From: Phascolarctobacterium sp.
GTDB taxonomy: Bacteria > Bacillota > Negativicutes > Acidaminococcales > Acidaminococcaceae
Direction of reading: 5' to 3'
DNA length: 20,227 nucleotides
Assembly (NCBI GenBank): GCA_003150755.1
Contig: QAMT01000015.1
Location: forward strand, 1-20,227
Below the pieces are notes generated by a model, which was not told where the DNA came from, searched no databases, and saw nothing but the letters and a program-made list of their open reading frames with translations. Position numbers and translations under genes: made by a program. Below are positions 7,749 to 16,745 of the stretch, piece after piece; positions within the stretch are counted from its first letter, which is position 1; every line of letters starts with the position of its first letter.

Positions 7749-8900
7749 ATGAAATTCTTAGTATATGCATTATCTGTCGGAGCTTTAATTGGCAGTTATT
7801 ATAGTATTGCTGCAGGTATTACATACGCCGATATAGCATGTGCACTTTTATTAATAATATCGTCATATAAGTTTATAACTCATCAATGGTTAACAGATCG
7901 TTTTTTTACATTAACCGCAATATATGTCCCATTTATGATTGCCGCAGCACTTATAAATGGGGATTTAACAAATACAATATTTATCAACTATTTTAGAAAT
8001 TACTTATGGGGGGTCGTCATATATTTTTCATTATCCAATAATATTAAATCCATACAAGATATAAAGAAACTTATTGTAATAGGTTCAGCTTTCCTTGTTG
8101 TATTCCTGCTCAATTATCGGACAATGATGCAGGAAACATACTCTGAGAATCTTGCGACTCTAGACTTCGGATATGGACGTAATAATGTTGCATTCACAGC
8201 TTTATTATTTTCAATCTTATTTGAGTTTCTATATTATACAAAGTTATTGAAATCATACGTACTGCTTGGTATTATAATTATGGCTGTCATTATTGTATTT
8301 TGTTCAAGTAGATATGCTATGATGATGCTCGTAATTAGCTTTTTATTATTCAGATTCTTATCACACCAGAAAGTATATGGATCCGAGATATTTGCAATTT
8401 CATTATTAATTATCATAGGTCCCATACTTTATAAGTATATTTTAACTTTTGTAGATTCTTCATTTTATGAATACAGTCAAAGTTACTTAAGCGAGAAGAT
8501 AAATGGCGCTGGTAATGACTTTTGGGACTCTCGAATTATGAGCATTAACGTAAAACCAATACAGCATATGCTCGAGTTTGAAGGATCTACATTTCTGTTC
8601 ATCGGAAAGCCATCAGCTATTCAGCATAGTTTCCTCTCTCATTCTCTGATTACAACTGGCATCGCAGGCTGCTTATGTTATCTCATTACTAACATTAAAT
8701 TACTCAACTGGGCTTTCCAATTTAAAGGAAAATATCTCTTCTTATTTATTGTTACAATGGCAATGTTTGCTAATGATTTTATTACCAATGCAAGATTTAT
8801 TATTGGAATAAACTCTATTTTCTACTGTATCTTATGTGCAATCATGTATAGATATATCATTATAAATGAAAACATTAATATTTCCAAGCGAGTTCATTGA
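7749..8900 (+). CDS. Wzy-like polysaccharide polymerase
   Basis: About 383 residues with ten or more hydrophobic segments, in the position expected for the polymerase beside Wzx. Wzy proteins join repeat units on the periplasmic face of the inner membrane and have little sequence conservation, so the call rests on topology, length and context. Visible features are GYGRNNVAFTALLFSILFEF, a large periplasmic-type loop around residues 240-290 (YEYSQSYLSEKINGAGNDFWD), then HSFLSHSLITTGIAG, a form common in O-antigen ligase/polymerase families. ATG 7749 was chosen because it places a hydrophobic helix directly at the N-terminus; an ATG at 7707 is in frame but overlaps the flippase by 35 bases and adds a charged extension. 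Confidence 0.8.
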   Translation: MKFLVYALSVGALIGSYYSIAAGITYADIACALLLIISSYKFITHQWLTDRFFTLTAIYVPFMIAAALINGDLTNTIFINYFRNYLWGVVIYFSLSNNIKSIQDIKKLIVIGSAFLVVFLLNYRTMMQETYSENLATLDFGYGRNNVAFTALLFSILFEFLYYTKLLKSYVLLGIIIMAVIIVFCSSRYAMMMLVISFLLFRFLSHQKVYGSEIFAISLLIIIGPILYKYILTFVDSSFYEYSQSYLSEKINGAGNDFWDSRIMSINVKPIQHMLEFEGSTFLFIGKPSAIQHSFLSHSLITTGIAGCLCYLITNIKLLNWAFQFKGKYLFLFIVTMAMFANDFITNARFIIGINSIFYCILCAIMYRYIIINENINISKRVH

Positions 8901-9990
8901 CAATAGAGGAGGAGTTCCTCAAAGTACGATATCAATTGTCAAGGGCCTAAGTCATTTTTCTGAGTTTAAAATAATAGTTGTATGCCCCAATGGTAGCGAA
9001 ATGTCAACAACAGACTTTCCCTTGAATGTTATTGTAAAGACAACTAAGAAATCCGTATGGACAATGTCCAAAAATAAGGTTTGTGAGACTCTCTATACTA
9101 TTCTAGATTTATATAGAACTATAAGGCCCTTCTTAGACAGAGACACCTGGGTTATTACAAATCAGCCTGTTACATCTGCTCTATTGTCGTTAATACCATC
9201 AAAACATATAAATGAGATTTACATTAACAGAGGTGGTAATTTTCAAGATAAAGGTATTGCAAGTAAAATTATTATCCAGAAATTAAAACACCATTGTATT
9301 GATTTTGCTGTAGGTATTTCAAAGAAGCAAACAGACTTATTAATCCAATGCGGTATGCCAGAAAATAGAGTAACTCTCATTCATAATGGATTACCAATGC
9401 CTGCATTTGACTACCCTCATAAAGATCTCTCAAAGGATTATCTGAGAATCAGCACAATGGGATTTATATCCGATTTAAAAAATCAGATTGAGGGCATTAG
9501 ATTGATAAAACTTTTGCGAGATCACGGCATTAATGCCATTTTAAATTTGTATGGAGATCCTGATGGTGATAACGAATATCAGACAAAGATTGCGCATGAG
9601 ATAAAGATTCTCGGAATAAAACCATATATAAATTTTTGCGGTTTTGTATCAGGGGAAAATCTCTTTGCAGAAACTGATATCCTGATATCATTCTCACGTA
9701 CAGAAGGTTTTGGCCGTAGTTTGGTTGAGGGCATGTTAAGAAGGAAACCTATCATTGCCTGGAGAGGAGCAGGTGGTCCTATAGATATAACAGACAACGG
9801 GAAATATGGCCATTTAGTTGAAAGTAACAATGCCGATGCTTACTTCAAGGTGGTCTGCAGTTTATTGGATAATCCATCTTTTAACAAAAACAATGTCGAG
9901 GCGGCCTATAACTTTGCTTATACTCATTTTACAACCGAATGTATGGTTAAGAATTATGCTAAATTGATAAAATCCGCTTGTAATATATGA
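8866..9990 (+). CDS. GT4-type glycosyltransferase
   Basis: A 374-residue GT-B fold retaining glycosyltransferase. The N-terminus KTLIFPSEFIDNRGGVPQS is the acceptor-side glycine loop. LIHNGLPMP marks the start of the C-terminal nucleotide-binding domain, and the EX7E pair is E280 and E288 in SRTEGFGRSLVEGM, followed by KPIIAWRGAGGPIDI. The first 35 bases overlap the end of the polymerase gene in a different frame; no good later ATG preserves the N-terminal strand. The last four bases overlap the next gene (ATGA). Donor and acceptor sugars are not predictable from the sequence. Confidence 0.88.
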   Translation: MKTLIFPSEFIDNRGGVPQSTISIVKGLSHFSEFKIIVVCPNGSEMSTTDFPLNVIVKTTKKSVWTMSKNKVCETLYTILDLYRTIRPFLDRDTWVITNQPVTSALLSLIPSKHINEIYINRGGNFQDKGIASKIIIQKLKHHCIDFAVGISKKQTDLLIQCGMPENRVTLIHNGLPMPAFDYPHKDLSKDYLRISTMGFISDLKNQIEGIRLIKLLRDHGINAILNLYGDPDGDNEYQTKIAHEIKILGIKPYINFCGFVSGENLFAETDILISFSRTEGFGRSLVEGMLRRKPIIAWRGAGGPIDITDNGKYGHLVESNNADAYFKVVCSLLDNPSFNKNNVEAAYNFAYTHFTTECMVKNYAKLIKSACNI

Positions 9991-11180
9991 TAATAGCATA
10001 TTTCTCCAATTTTCTCAATCACCATCAGAAACTTGTTGCAGACGAACTGGCTTCAACGGAAGGCATTGATTACATCTTCGTTGAGACTGTTCCGATGTAC
10101 GACTGGCTAAAGAAAGGAGGTTATACCGACTACTCGCAGGTGTCATATGTATTGAGGGCCTGGGAAAATGAAGAAAATCGGCAAAAGGCGATAGAGTTAG
10201 CAAAGACTGCAGATGTAGCTCTTTTTGGTGGTCCGGAGGTGCTGTACCTTGAAGTAATTCGCGCCAAAAACACAGACAAGATTTCTTTTGAAGTATCTGA
10301 GCGTTGGTTGAAACGAGGTTGGCTTAACCTACTTTCTCCAAGACTCATCAAATCATTATGCTACTATCGTATTCTGTTCTGGAGAAAGCCATTTTACAAG
10401 TTATGCGCAAGCGCTTTCGGGGCAAGTGATCAATATAAATTGCATACTTACAAGAATCGTTGTTACAAGTGGGGGTATTTCACCACAGTGGATAAAAATT
10501 TTGACGTTAAAGCGTCACAAAATGTTCGTTCATCAGAAACTACATCACTTATGTGGTGCAGTAGATTTCTGAAATGGAAACATCCGGAACTACCTATCTT
10601 AATGGCAAAACGACTCAAGGAAAAAGGCTATCGCTTCTCTCTCGACATGTTCGGCTCCGGTGAGAAACTTAAAGAAGCCAAGAGACTCGCATCAGACTTA
10701 GGGGTCACAGACATGATAACATTCAAGGGAAACATGCCGAATGCAAAAATACTTCAAGAAATGCGCAAGCATGAGATATTCTTATTTACATCCGATAGAA
10801 ATGAAGGCTGGGGTGCAGTTTCCAATGAATCTATGAGCAACGGATGTATACTTGTGGGCTCCGATGGTATTGGATCTATTCCGTTCCTTGTTGAAGATGG
10901 AGTTTCTGGCATAACATTCAAGAGTGCAAATACGGATTCAGGTTTTATAGGGGAAAAACTCCAAATAGATGAAAAGGCGCTGTCTTCACTTACTGAAAAG
11001 GTAGAATTGTTACTAAATCATCCAATAGAAAGAAAGCAAATCGCAATTCAGGGCTATGAGAATATGCGAGATGTTTGGTCTCCAGCCAATGCAGCCAAAA
11101 ACCTTCTCTTATTAATCGATGACCTCCAGAAAGGACGGGATTGTTCAATATCGCATGGTCCTTGTTCTAAAGCAATATAA
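9987..11180 (+). CDS. GT4-type glycosyltransferase
   Basis: A 397-residue GT-B glycosyltransferase. It starts MIIAYFSNFLNHHQKLVADEL, a form seen in capsule glycosyltransferases. The C-terminal domain has LMWCSRFLKWKHPELPI, then MFGSGEKL and FLFTSDRNEGWGAVSNESM with the EX7E glutamates E273 and E281. GSDGIGSIPFLVEDGVSGI follows. The central YYRILFWRKPFYKLCAS segment may contact the membrane. It is coupled to the upstream gene through an ATGA overlap and followed after five bases by another glycosyltransferase, so it belongs to one transcription unit. Specific sugar unknown. Confidence 0.88.
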   Translation: MIIAYFSNFLNHHQKLVADELASTEGIDYIFVETVPMYDWLKKGGYTDYSQVSYVLRAWENEENRQKAIELAKTADVALFGGPEVLYLEVIRAKNTDKISFEVSERWLKRGWLNLLSPRLIKSLCYYRILFWRKPFYKLCASAFGASDQYKLHTYKNRCYKWGYFTTVDKNFDVKASQNVRSSETTSLMWCSRFLKWKHPELPILMAKRLKEKGYRFSLDMFGSGEKLKEAKRLASDLGVTDMITFKGNMPNAKILQEMRKHEIFLFTSDRNEGWGAVSNESMSNGCILVGSDGIGSIPFLVEDGVSGITFKSANTDSGFIGEKLQIDEKALSSLTEKVELLLNHPIERKQIAIQGYENMRDVWSPANAAKNLLLLIDDLQKGRDCSISHGPCSKAI

Positions 11181-11185
11181 ATAAT

Positions 11186-12376
11186 ATGCCAACACTCTTA
11201 CAGATTAACGTAACAGCTAACTGGGGTTCAACGGGAAAGATAGCAGAAGCTATCGGACAGTCGGCGATGAAACGTGGATGGAATTCGTACATAGCATATG
11301 GACGAAAGATGACCACTTCCAAGAGCAATCTTGTAAAAGTAGGCTCAAAGATGGATAACTACATCCACTTTGCCTACAACTATCTACTGGATATGGAAGG
11401 GCGTAGTTCCGATAGAGCCACAAAGGCTCTTGTTCGTCGGATAACCGAAATAAAGCCAGATGTAGTGCAATTACATAACATCCACGACCATTTTCTAAAT
11501 TATGCTATCCTATTTGAATACCTCAACCAGACTGAGATACAGGTGGTATGGACATTCCACGATTGCTGGGCATTTACCGGTCATTGCTATCACTTCGTCC
11601 AGCAGAACTGCATGAAGTGGCAAACGGAATGTGGCAAATGCGTACAGAGGAATAGATTTGTTGATCGCTCTCGTGAGAACTTTTTGCTAAAAAAAAGCCT
11701 CTTTAGCAAATGCAAGAACCTAACTATCGTGCCATGCTCAGATTGGATGAGCAGTCTCGTGAAAAAATCATTCCTTAAGGATAAACGCATTGAGGTAATA
11801 AAGAATGGTGTGGATTTGTCTGTCTTCAAGCAGACAACATCCAACACTCAATCATCACCCCTCAACCGTCCTTTTCGCATTATTGCCGTTTCGAATGTAT
11901 GGATGGCATATAAAGGAGAATTAGACATTTACAAACTTCGAGAGATGTTACCAAAGGAGGAGTATAAGATTACGATGGTAGGTCTCTCTACTGATCAAGT
12001 AAAGAATCTTCCAGCAGGCATTCATGGCATCCTGCGGACACAGACCGCGCAAGAATTGGCACAACTCTACTCTGAATCAGATGTTCTCATCAACCCTACA
12101 TATGCCGATACCTTCCCAACAGTCAATCTTGAAGCTTTAGCATGTGGTATTCCTATAATAACCTATCGTACGGGTGGTGCATCAGAGGCTGTAGATGAGA
12201 AGACGGGGGTTGTAATTGAGCAAGGGAATGTGGCAGCTTTGGCAAAAGCTATTATAAATCTGAAAGAGCAGCCTCTTTCTTCGACAGCCTGCCGTAAACG
12301 GGCAGAAGAACATTTCGATAAGAACAAGTGCTTCGATAAATATATTGACCTATACGAATGTTTACTTAACAAGTAA
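11186..12376 (+). CDS. GT4-type glycosyltransferase (WcaC-like layout)
   Basis: A 396-residue GT-B glycosyltransferase of the type abundant in Bacteroidales capsule loci. It begins LLQINVTANWGSTGKIAEAIG (glycine loop), then VVQLHNIHDHFLNY and WTFHDCWAFTGHC, followed by a cysteine-rich stretch (C-X5-C-X2-C around residues 147-157, EC..C) that may bind metal or be structural. VIKNGVDLSVF opens the C-terminal domain, and NPTYADTFPTVNLEALACG supplies the EX7E-like site with D308 in place of the first glutamate and E316. An A8 run at about 11689-11696 is in frame. Donor unknown. Confidence 0.88.
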   Translation: MPTLLQINVTANWGSTGKIAEAIGQSAMKRGWNSYIAYGRKMTTSKSNLVKVGSKMDNYIHFAYNYLLDMEGRSSDRATKALVRRITEIKPDVVQLHNIHDHFLNYAILFEYLNQTEIQVVWTFHDCWAFTGHCYHFVQQNCMKWQTECGKCVQRNRFVDRSRENFLLKKSLFSKCKNLTIVPCSDWMSSLVKKSFLKDKRIEVIKNGVDLSVFKQTTSNTQSSPLNRPFRIIAVSNVWMAYKGELDIYKLREMLPKEEYKITMVGLSTDQVKNLPAGIHGILRTQTAQELAQLYSESDVLINPTYADTFPTVNLEALACGIPIITYRTGGASEAVDEKTGVVIEQGNVAALAKAIINLKEQPLSSTACRKRAEEHFDKNKCFDKYIDLYECLLNK

Positions 12377-12633
12377 ATAAACACATAGAAATCAATAGAT
12401 TTGCTTCTTGTAAACAGGGTATTCCTCCGATTTCTTCTATTCAGAGACACATTGTTTACGGTAATATTTCGCATCACAGAAAAGCAAAAAACAGCAGAGA
12501 AAGTTTAGAGAACACAAAATCAGAGGCCTTGGCTATTGATAGACTTCCTATAATAAAAACTCGTGTTTTGACTGTTTATCATTGGCGTTGGGAGGAAGTT
12601 ACCACAATGAAAATAAAACATAAAAATATATGA
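12370..12633 (+). other. Open frame without start codon, ATGA-coupled to the WbuB-like gene
   Basis: Between two glycosyltransferase genes, the frame ending at TGA 12631-12633 is open back to TAA 12367-12369 (87 codons) but has no ATG except eight codons from its end. It reads through SIQRHIVYGNISHHRKAK and TRVLTVYHWRWEEVTTM. The stop overlaps the next ATG as ATGA, the same coupling used elsewhere in this cluster. It could be the 3' remnant of a lost gene, or chance. I do not recognise the protein, and nothing else is evident in this 253-base gap. Confidence 0.3.
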
Positions 12634-13847
12634 ATGTATTGTTCTTGACAATGTCAAACCAGATGCTGAAAATTTCGGCAAATGGCATATATACAGATCT
12701 GGCACGTAGGTTCTATGATGAAGGACACGAGGTATATGTAATGATGCCTTTTGAACGAAGGTCTGGTAGAAAGACTGTTCTCTTTAAAGAGGCTGGTATA
12801 CATATCTTAGGCGTACAAACTCTTAACGTCGAGAAAACTAATATTATTGAGAAAGGTCTTGGGCAGGTTATGTTGGAAGCACAGTTTAAAGCGGCCTTAA
12901 AGAAGTATCTTGGCCATGTGAGATTCGACCTCATCTTGTACTCTACCCCACCCATCACGTTTGCTAAAGTGATAGAATACGCAAAGAGACAAAACCCGCA
13001 GGCTGTATCGTACTTAATGCTGAAGGACATCTTTCCTCAAAATGCTGTAGATCTGGGGCTACTTAAAAAGAATGGGCTGAAGGGTATGTTGTACCGTTCA
13101 TTCCGCAAAAAAGAGAAAAAACTCTATGCCATTTCGGATGTGATTGGCTGCATGAGTCCGGCCAATGTAAAGTTTATATTGGCTCATAATCCCGAAATCA
13201 AACCTGAAAAAGTGGAGATTTGTCCGAACAGTTGCAATCTTGTTGCATCGATTTCACTCTCCGAAGAACAACGAGTCGAGATTCGCAAGAAGTACAACCT
13301 ACCTATCGATTGTCCAATCTTCATCTATGGTGGGAACCTTGGAAAACCTCAAGGCATTCCGTTTCTAATTGAATGCCTTCGAGCCAACAAAGACCGAACC
13401 GATTGTCATTTTCTTGTGGTAGGTAATGGTACTGAATACAACAAATTGGAGAAATTTGTGAATGAAGAGAAGCCACAGAGCGTATCTCTTTTTAGGCGGC
13501 TACCCAAAGAGGACTACTATTATTTGACTGAAGCATGTGACGTAGGATTGATCTTTCTGGATTATCGGTTTACAATTCCTAATTATCCAAGTCGTCTATT
13601 ATCTTATTTAATGAGCCGTAAGCCTATCCTTGCATGCACAGATCCAAACTGCGATACAGGTAGCATTGCCGAAAAGAATGGCTATGGTATTTGGGCTCCA
13701 AGTAACGATGTGAATACTTTTACCGAGAAACTCAACAAAATGATAAACTCAGACATCAAGCAAATGGGAGAAAACGGCTACCAATTCTATTTAAATAACT
13801 ATACCGTACAACATACATACAATATCATAATGAAATACTGCATATAA
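12630..13847 (+). CDS. WbuB-like glycosyltransferase (probable L-FucNAc-type sugar transferase)
   Basis: A 405-residue GT4-family transferase. The N-terminus MNVLFLTMSNQMLKISANGIYTDL, the block LYSTPPITFAKVIEYAK and the hallmark LKDIFPQNAVDLGLL (K132, D133) identify the WbuB-like group. CMSPANVKFI and VEICPNSCNL lead into the C-terminal domain, with FIYGGNLGKPQGIPFLIECL and DYRFTIPNYPSRLLSYLMS near the end. WbuB of E. coli O26-type clusters is assigned as an N-acetyl-L-fucosamine transferase encoded beside fnlABC, so the FnlC-like epimerase at the left edge supports the same donor here; that link is inference. The 253-base gap upstream holds a startless open frame. Confidence 0.85.
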   Translation: MNVLFLTMSNQMLKISANGIYTDLARRFYDEGHEVYVMMPFERRSGRKTVLFKEAGIHILGVQTLNVEKTNIIEKGLGQVMLEAQFKAALKKYLGHVRFDLILYSTPPITFAKVIEYAKRQNPQAVSYLMLKDIFPQNAVDLGLLKKNGLKGMLYRSFRKKEKKLYAISDVIGCMSPANVKFILAHNPEIKPEKVEICPNSCNLVASISLSEEQRVEIRKKYNLPIDCPIFIYGGNLGKPQGIPFLIECLRANKDRTDCHFLVVGNGTEYNKLEKFVNEEKPQSVSLFRRLPKEDYYYLTEACDVGLIFLDYRFTIPNYPSRLLSYLMSRKPILACTDPNCDTGSIAEKNGYGIWAPSNDVNTFTEKLNKMINSDIKQMGENGYQFYLNNYTVQHTYNIIMKYCI

Positions 13848-13856
13848 GCAACTAAA

Positions 13857-14459
13857 ATGTTATACAAATTAGCACATATAATAAAAGACAAATTCAGTTT
13901 CTTGTGGGAGGCAATAGAATGGGGAAACGCGTCTCTATTCTATATGTTACACAAGAAACAATTAGCCAAAGTTAATAAGATATTGGAAGGTATAAGCCCA
14001 AAGTATATCATCCGCTTGGCAACGAACAATGATGTAGATATTTTAGTGCATTTCTTTAGAGAGCAACCCGAAGGAGCTTTTAAATTCTTTCGACCTCATG
14101 AATTTGATGAGAAAGCGGTCAGGAAGGTGGTGAATAATAAGGCATTCTTGACATTTTTGGTTTTATCCGACAACGAGCTCGTAGGCTATTTCTTCCTGCG
14201 AGCATTTGTGAATGGGAAATGCTTTCGAGGAAAGATGGTACACAAAGATTTGCAAGGCCGTGGCATTGCAAAATTAATGGGAGTTGCAATGACAAAGGTA
14301 TCTCAACATTTAGATTTGCGCATGTTCGGATCCATCTCATCTGAAAACTATGCCTCTATGGCTTCGGCCAAAGCTTCAAATGAGATAAAAATACATAAAA
14401 CCTTAGAAAATGGTTATTACTATATCGAGTTTTTACCAAAAATAAAGATAGAAAAATAA
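13857..14459 (+). CDS. GNAT-family acetyltransferase
   Basis: A 200-residue protein with the Gcn5-related N-acetyltransferase fold. IRLATNNDVDILVHFF is the usual beta1-alpha1 start (after about 50 extra N-terminal residues), FLVLSDNELVGYFFLR are the central strands, and MVHKDLQGRGIAKLMG carries the acetyl-CoA pyrophosphate loop (Q-G-R-G-I-A). SSENYASMASAKAS fits motif B. It begins nine bases after the WbuB-like gene and precedes the CapK-like gene, a pairing that suggests N-acylation of an amino sugar in the repeat unit or its precursor. The substrate is inferred from context only. Confidence 0.78.
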   Translation: MLYKLAHIIKDKFSFLWEAIEWGNASLFYMLHKKQLAKVNKILEGISPKYIIRLATNNDVDILVHFFREQPEGAFKFFRPHEFDEKAVRKVVNNKAFLTFLVLSDNELVGYFFLRAFVNGKCFRGKMVHKDLQGRGIAKLMGVAMTKVSQHLDLRMFGSISSENYASMASAKASNEIKIHKTLENGYYYIEFLPKIKIEK

Positions 14460-14487
14460 GAGCATATTATACAACTATTATGACACT

Positions 14488-15761
14488 ATGCGCAAAAGTA
14501 TTCTGGTTAAAAGACAAATTCCTTGGGGGGGGGAAATTAAAAAAGCTTATGACCAAGTAAGCAACGGATTTAAAACTGGAGAGGAGAACATCTACCAGCG
14601 TGAGGCCCTTGTGAGATGGGCAACACAAGAGGTCCCTTACTATAAGCAATACATTAATTACAAGTTTGAAGAACTGCCAATTGTAAATAAAAGCATTATT
14701 AAAGCCGGAGGAAATAACTTCATAGCGCAAAGTTGGTTAGGAAAACCTTTACATCGTGAGACAACATCCGGTTCAACCGGCACTCCATTTGCAGTGTTGC
14801 AAGACCCGGGAAAACGCTTGCAGGCGCAAGCTGACTTACTAGTCTGTTCAGATCTTGCAGGCTTTCATCTTGGCACAAGACTCTATTACATAAGAGTCTG
14901 GAATCATCTTAACAGGAAAAGCAAACTAAAGACTCTTCTAACAAATATGGTGATGCAGTCAAGTGATAACTTATCAGACGAGAGCCTTGAAGATTTCTTG
15001 AAAAACTAGAAAATGATTATCAGGAAAAAAGTATCTTGGCTTATGCCTCATCAATAACAGCTTTGTACCAATGGATGAAACGCACAGGACGTAAAACAAA
15101 GGCAAGGGTGGCATGTTTCATCACTATGTCTGAATCATTTCCTGATGATGCACGCCAAGGTATTAAAGACTTATTCGGTTGTCCGGTGATATCGCGCTAT
15201 TCTAACCAGGAGTGTGGACTTATCTCTCAACAATGTAAATTAGGAACGGAATATCACATCAATACAGCTAGCTTCTATGTTGAGATTTTAGACTTGGAAA
15301 AGGATATTTCCGTAGAAGATGGAAAGCTTGGACGTATCGTGGTAACAGATCTTTATAACAAGGCCATGCCTATGATAAGATATGATACAGGAGACCTTGG
15401 TGTAATGTCTCACGAGTGTGAATGCGGAATCCACGGTAAAGTATTGAAGAGGGTTGAAGACAGACGAGTGGATTTTATTACAGCAACCAACGGGGATCTG
15501 CTTTCTCCTATAACAATAATAAATGCGATGTGGGAATACTCCGATTTGCTACAATGGCAGTTCATCCAGCATGCACCACAAGAATTCGAAATGAAAATTA
15601 ATTGTACAAGCGACACTTATCATCGCGAAAAAGAGATGCTCAAAGTACTGAAAAGTTATGTAGGAAAAGATGCCGAAATAAAGGTGACATATGTGAATGA
15701 GACCCCCTTGCTAGCATCAGGGAAGAGAAAGAGTGTGCTAAATTCGATGTTATCCCTTTGA
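14488..15761 (+). pseudogene. CapK-like adenylate-forming protein (phenylacetate-CoA ligase family), frameshifted
   Basis: Two adjoining frames make one protein of about 424 residues. The first (14488-15009) has the P-loop-like TTSGSTGTPFAV from residue 92; the second contains ITALYQWMK, ISRYSNQECG, MIRYDTGDLG and the closing ETPLLASGKRKSVL, all hallmarks of CapK/PaaK relatives. At 15001-15005 there are five A where six would give FLKKLENDYQEKSILAY without interruption, so a single A loss in a short homopolymer splits the gene. CapK-type proteins in capsule loci are thought to activate carboxylates; their exact role is not settled. A G9 tract lies 12 codons from the start, and a second ATG at 14480 is in another frame. 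As sequenced the full product cannot be made; a base-calling error is an alternative explanation. Confidence 0.85.
14525..14533 (+). repeat. G9 homopolymer at the 5' end of the capK-like gene
   Basis: Nine consecutive G encode part of Trp-Gly-Gly-Glu when read from ATG 14488. From ATG 14480, eight bases upstream in a different frame, G9 leads to a stop after about 26 codons, whereas ten G would join that start to the main frame. Confidence 0.95.
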
Positions 15762-15892
15762 CCTATTGGACAAAGAATGGTCATCTAAATGCATTGAGCA
15801 GAATTAGTTCTAATGGGATATATCTAATTGTTTCAAAGCATATTAATTACATAAACAAAGTATCTGGCCAAATTGAAGAAGGACAGAAATAG
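15701..15892 (+). other. Unrecognised open frame spanning the capK 3' end and the following gap
   Basis: In the gap after the CapK-like stop (15762-16025) one frame stays open from TGA 15698-15700 to TAG 15890-15892. It overlaps the end of capK in another frame and reads CAKFDVIPLTYWTKNGHLNA, then YLIVSKHINYINKVSGQIEE. It has no ATG. It may be a remnant of a displaced gene. After it there is only a 23-codon ATG frame (15901-15972) with no recognisable features. Confidence 0.25.
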
Positions 15893-16025
15893 CAATTGTA
15901 ATGAAAGTCTTTGAAGAAAAGACGGATGATATTCTTTCAAAAAGTAAATTTGGACTAAATAATAAACGATAAAAGCCTACACAGTTTTTTAGCCTAGCAA
16001 AAACGAAATCTTGAAAACTGATAAT

Positions 16026-16679
16026 ATGGTACTGAAATGGATTTTTGATAGGGCCGTAGCATTTCTCGGTCTTCTTTTTTTATGGCCCATACTACTCATC
16101 GTAGCCATCATGGTAAAAATTAAAATGCCTGGAGGCCCTGCATTCTTCGTCCAAAAGCGTGTCGGTAAAAACGGGAAACTATTCAATTGCCATAAGTTCC
16201 GTACTATGACTGTCAATCACAACGGTTCAACTGTATCCGTTGCGGGCGACTCTCGAATCACGCCTTTCGGAGCAACGCTGCGCCACTATAAATTGGACGA
16301 GCTACCGGGATTGTGGGATGTACTGATTGGAAATATGTCCTTTGTTGGCCCTCGCCCGGATGTCCCCGGATATGCAGACAAACTCGAAGGTGCCGACCGT
16401 GATGTACTCAAGCTCCGTCCCGGAATAACAGGTCCTGCAACGTTGAAATACCGTCTGGAAGATGAAATGATATCCGAATATGTAAAGAAAAAACAGGCTG
16501 AAGGAGACTCTCGCCCAATGCAGGTAATTGCTACAGAGTATAATGACAACGTAATTTATCCGGATAAGGTTCGACTGAACTGTTACTACTATAGACATTA
16601 TTCTTTCCTCAAGGACATTGAAATAATCTTAGCAACCGTACTTCATTTCAAGGTTAAGTTTGCAGGAGAGGAAGTATAG
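16026..16679 (+). CDS. Initiating phosphoglycosyl transferase (PglC/WcfS-like)
   Basis: A small monotopic bacterial sugar transferase (about 217 residues) that moves a sugar-1-phosphate from a UDP-sugar to undecaprenyl phosphate, the first committed step of repeat-unit assembly. One N-terminal hydrophobic helix (AFLGLLFLWPILLIVAIMV) is followed by GPAFFVQKRVGKNGKLF, then KFRTM. The catalytic Asp-Glu pair is in YKLDELPGLWDVL (D91, E92 from ATG 16026), and MSFVGPRPDVPGY and LRPGITGPATLKYR follow, which is the full family core. TTG 16011 is an in-frame alternative start adding five residues; ATG was preferred. The length matches short PglC/WcfS-type enzymes rather than long WbaP/WcaJ ones. The adjacent aminotransferase suggests that a UDP-4-amino or diamino sugar is the substrate. 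Confidence 0.9.
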   Translation: MVLKWIFDRAVAFLGLLFLWPILLIVAIMVKIKMPGGPAFFVQKRVGKNGKLFNCHKFRTMTVNHNGSTVSVAGDSRITPFGATLRHYKLDELPGLWDVLIGNMSFVGPRPDVPGYADKLEGADRDVLKLRPGITGPATLKYRLEDEMISEYVKKKQAEGDSRPMQVIATEYNDNVIYPDKVRLNCYYYRHYSFLKDIEIILATVLHFKVKFAGEEV

Positions 16680-16745
16680 CGAACAATACAACGCTGTATA
16701 TATCTGATAACTATGAACTAATACGCCAAACATAAAATCAAAATT

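Noticed and set aside
15901..15972. 23-codon ATG frame before the initiating transferase as a small gene
   Set aside because: Too short, no recognisable features and no supporting signals; likely chance in AT-rich DNA.
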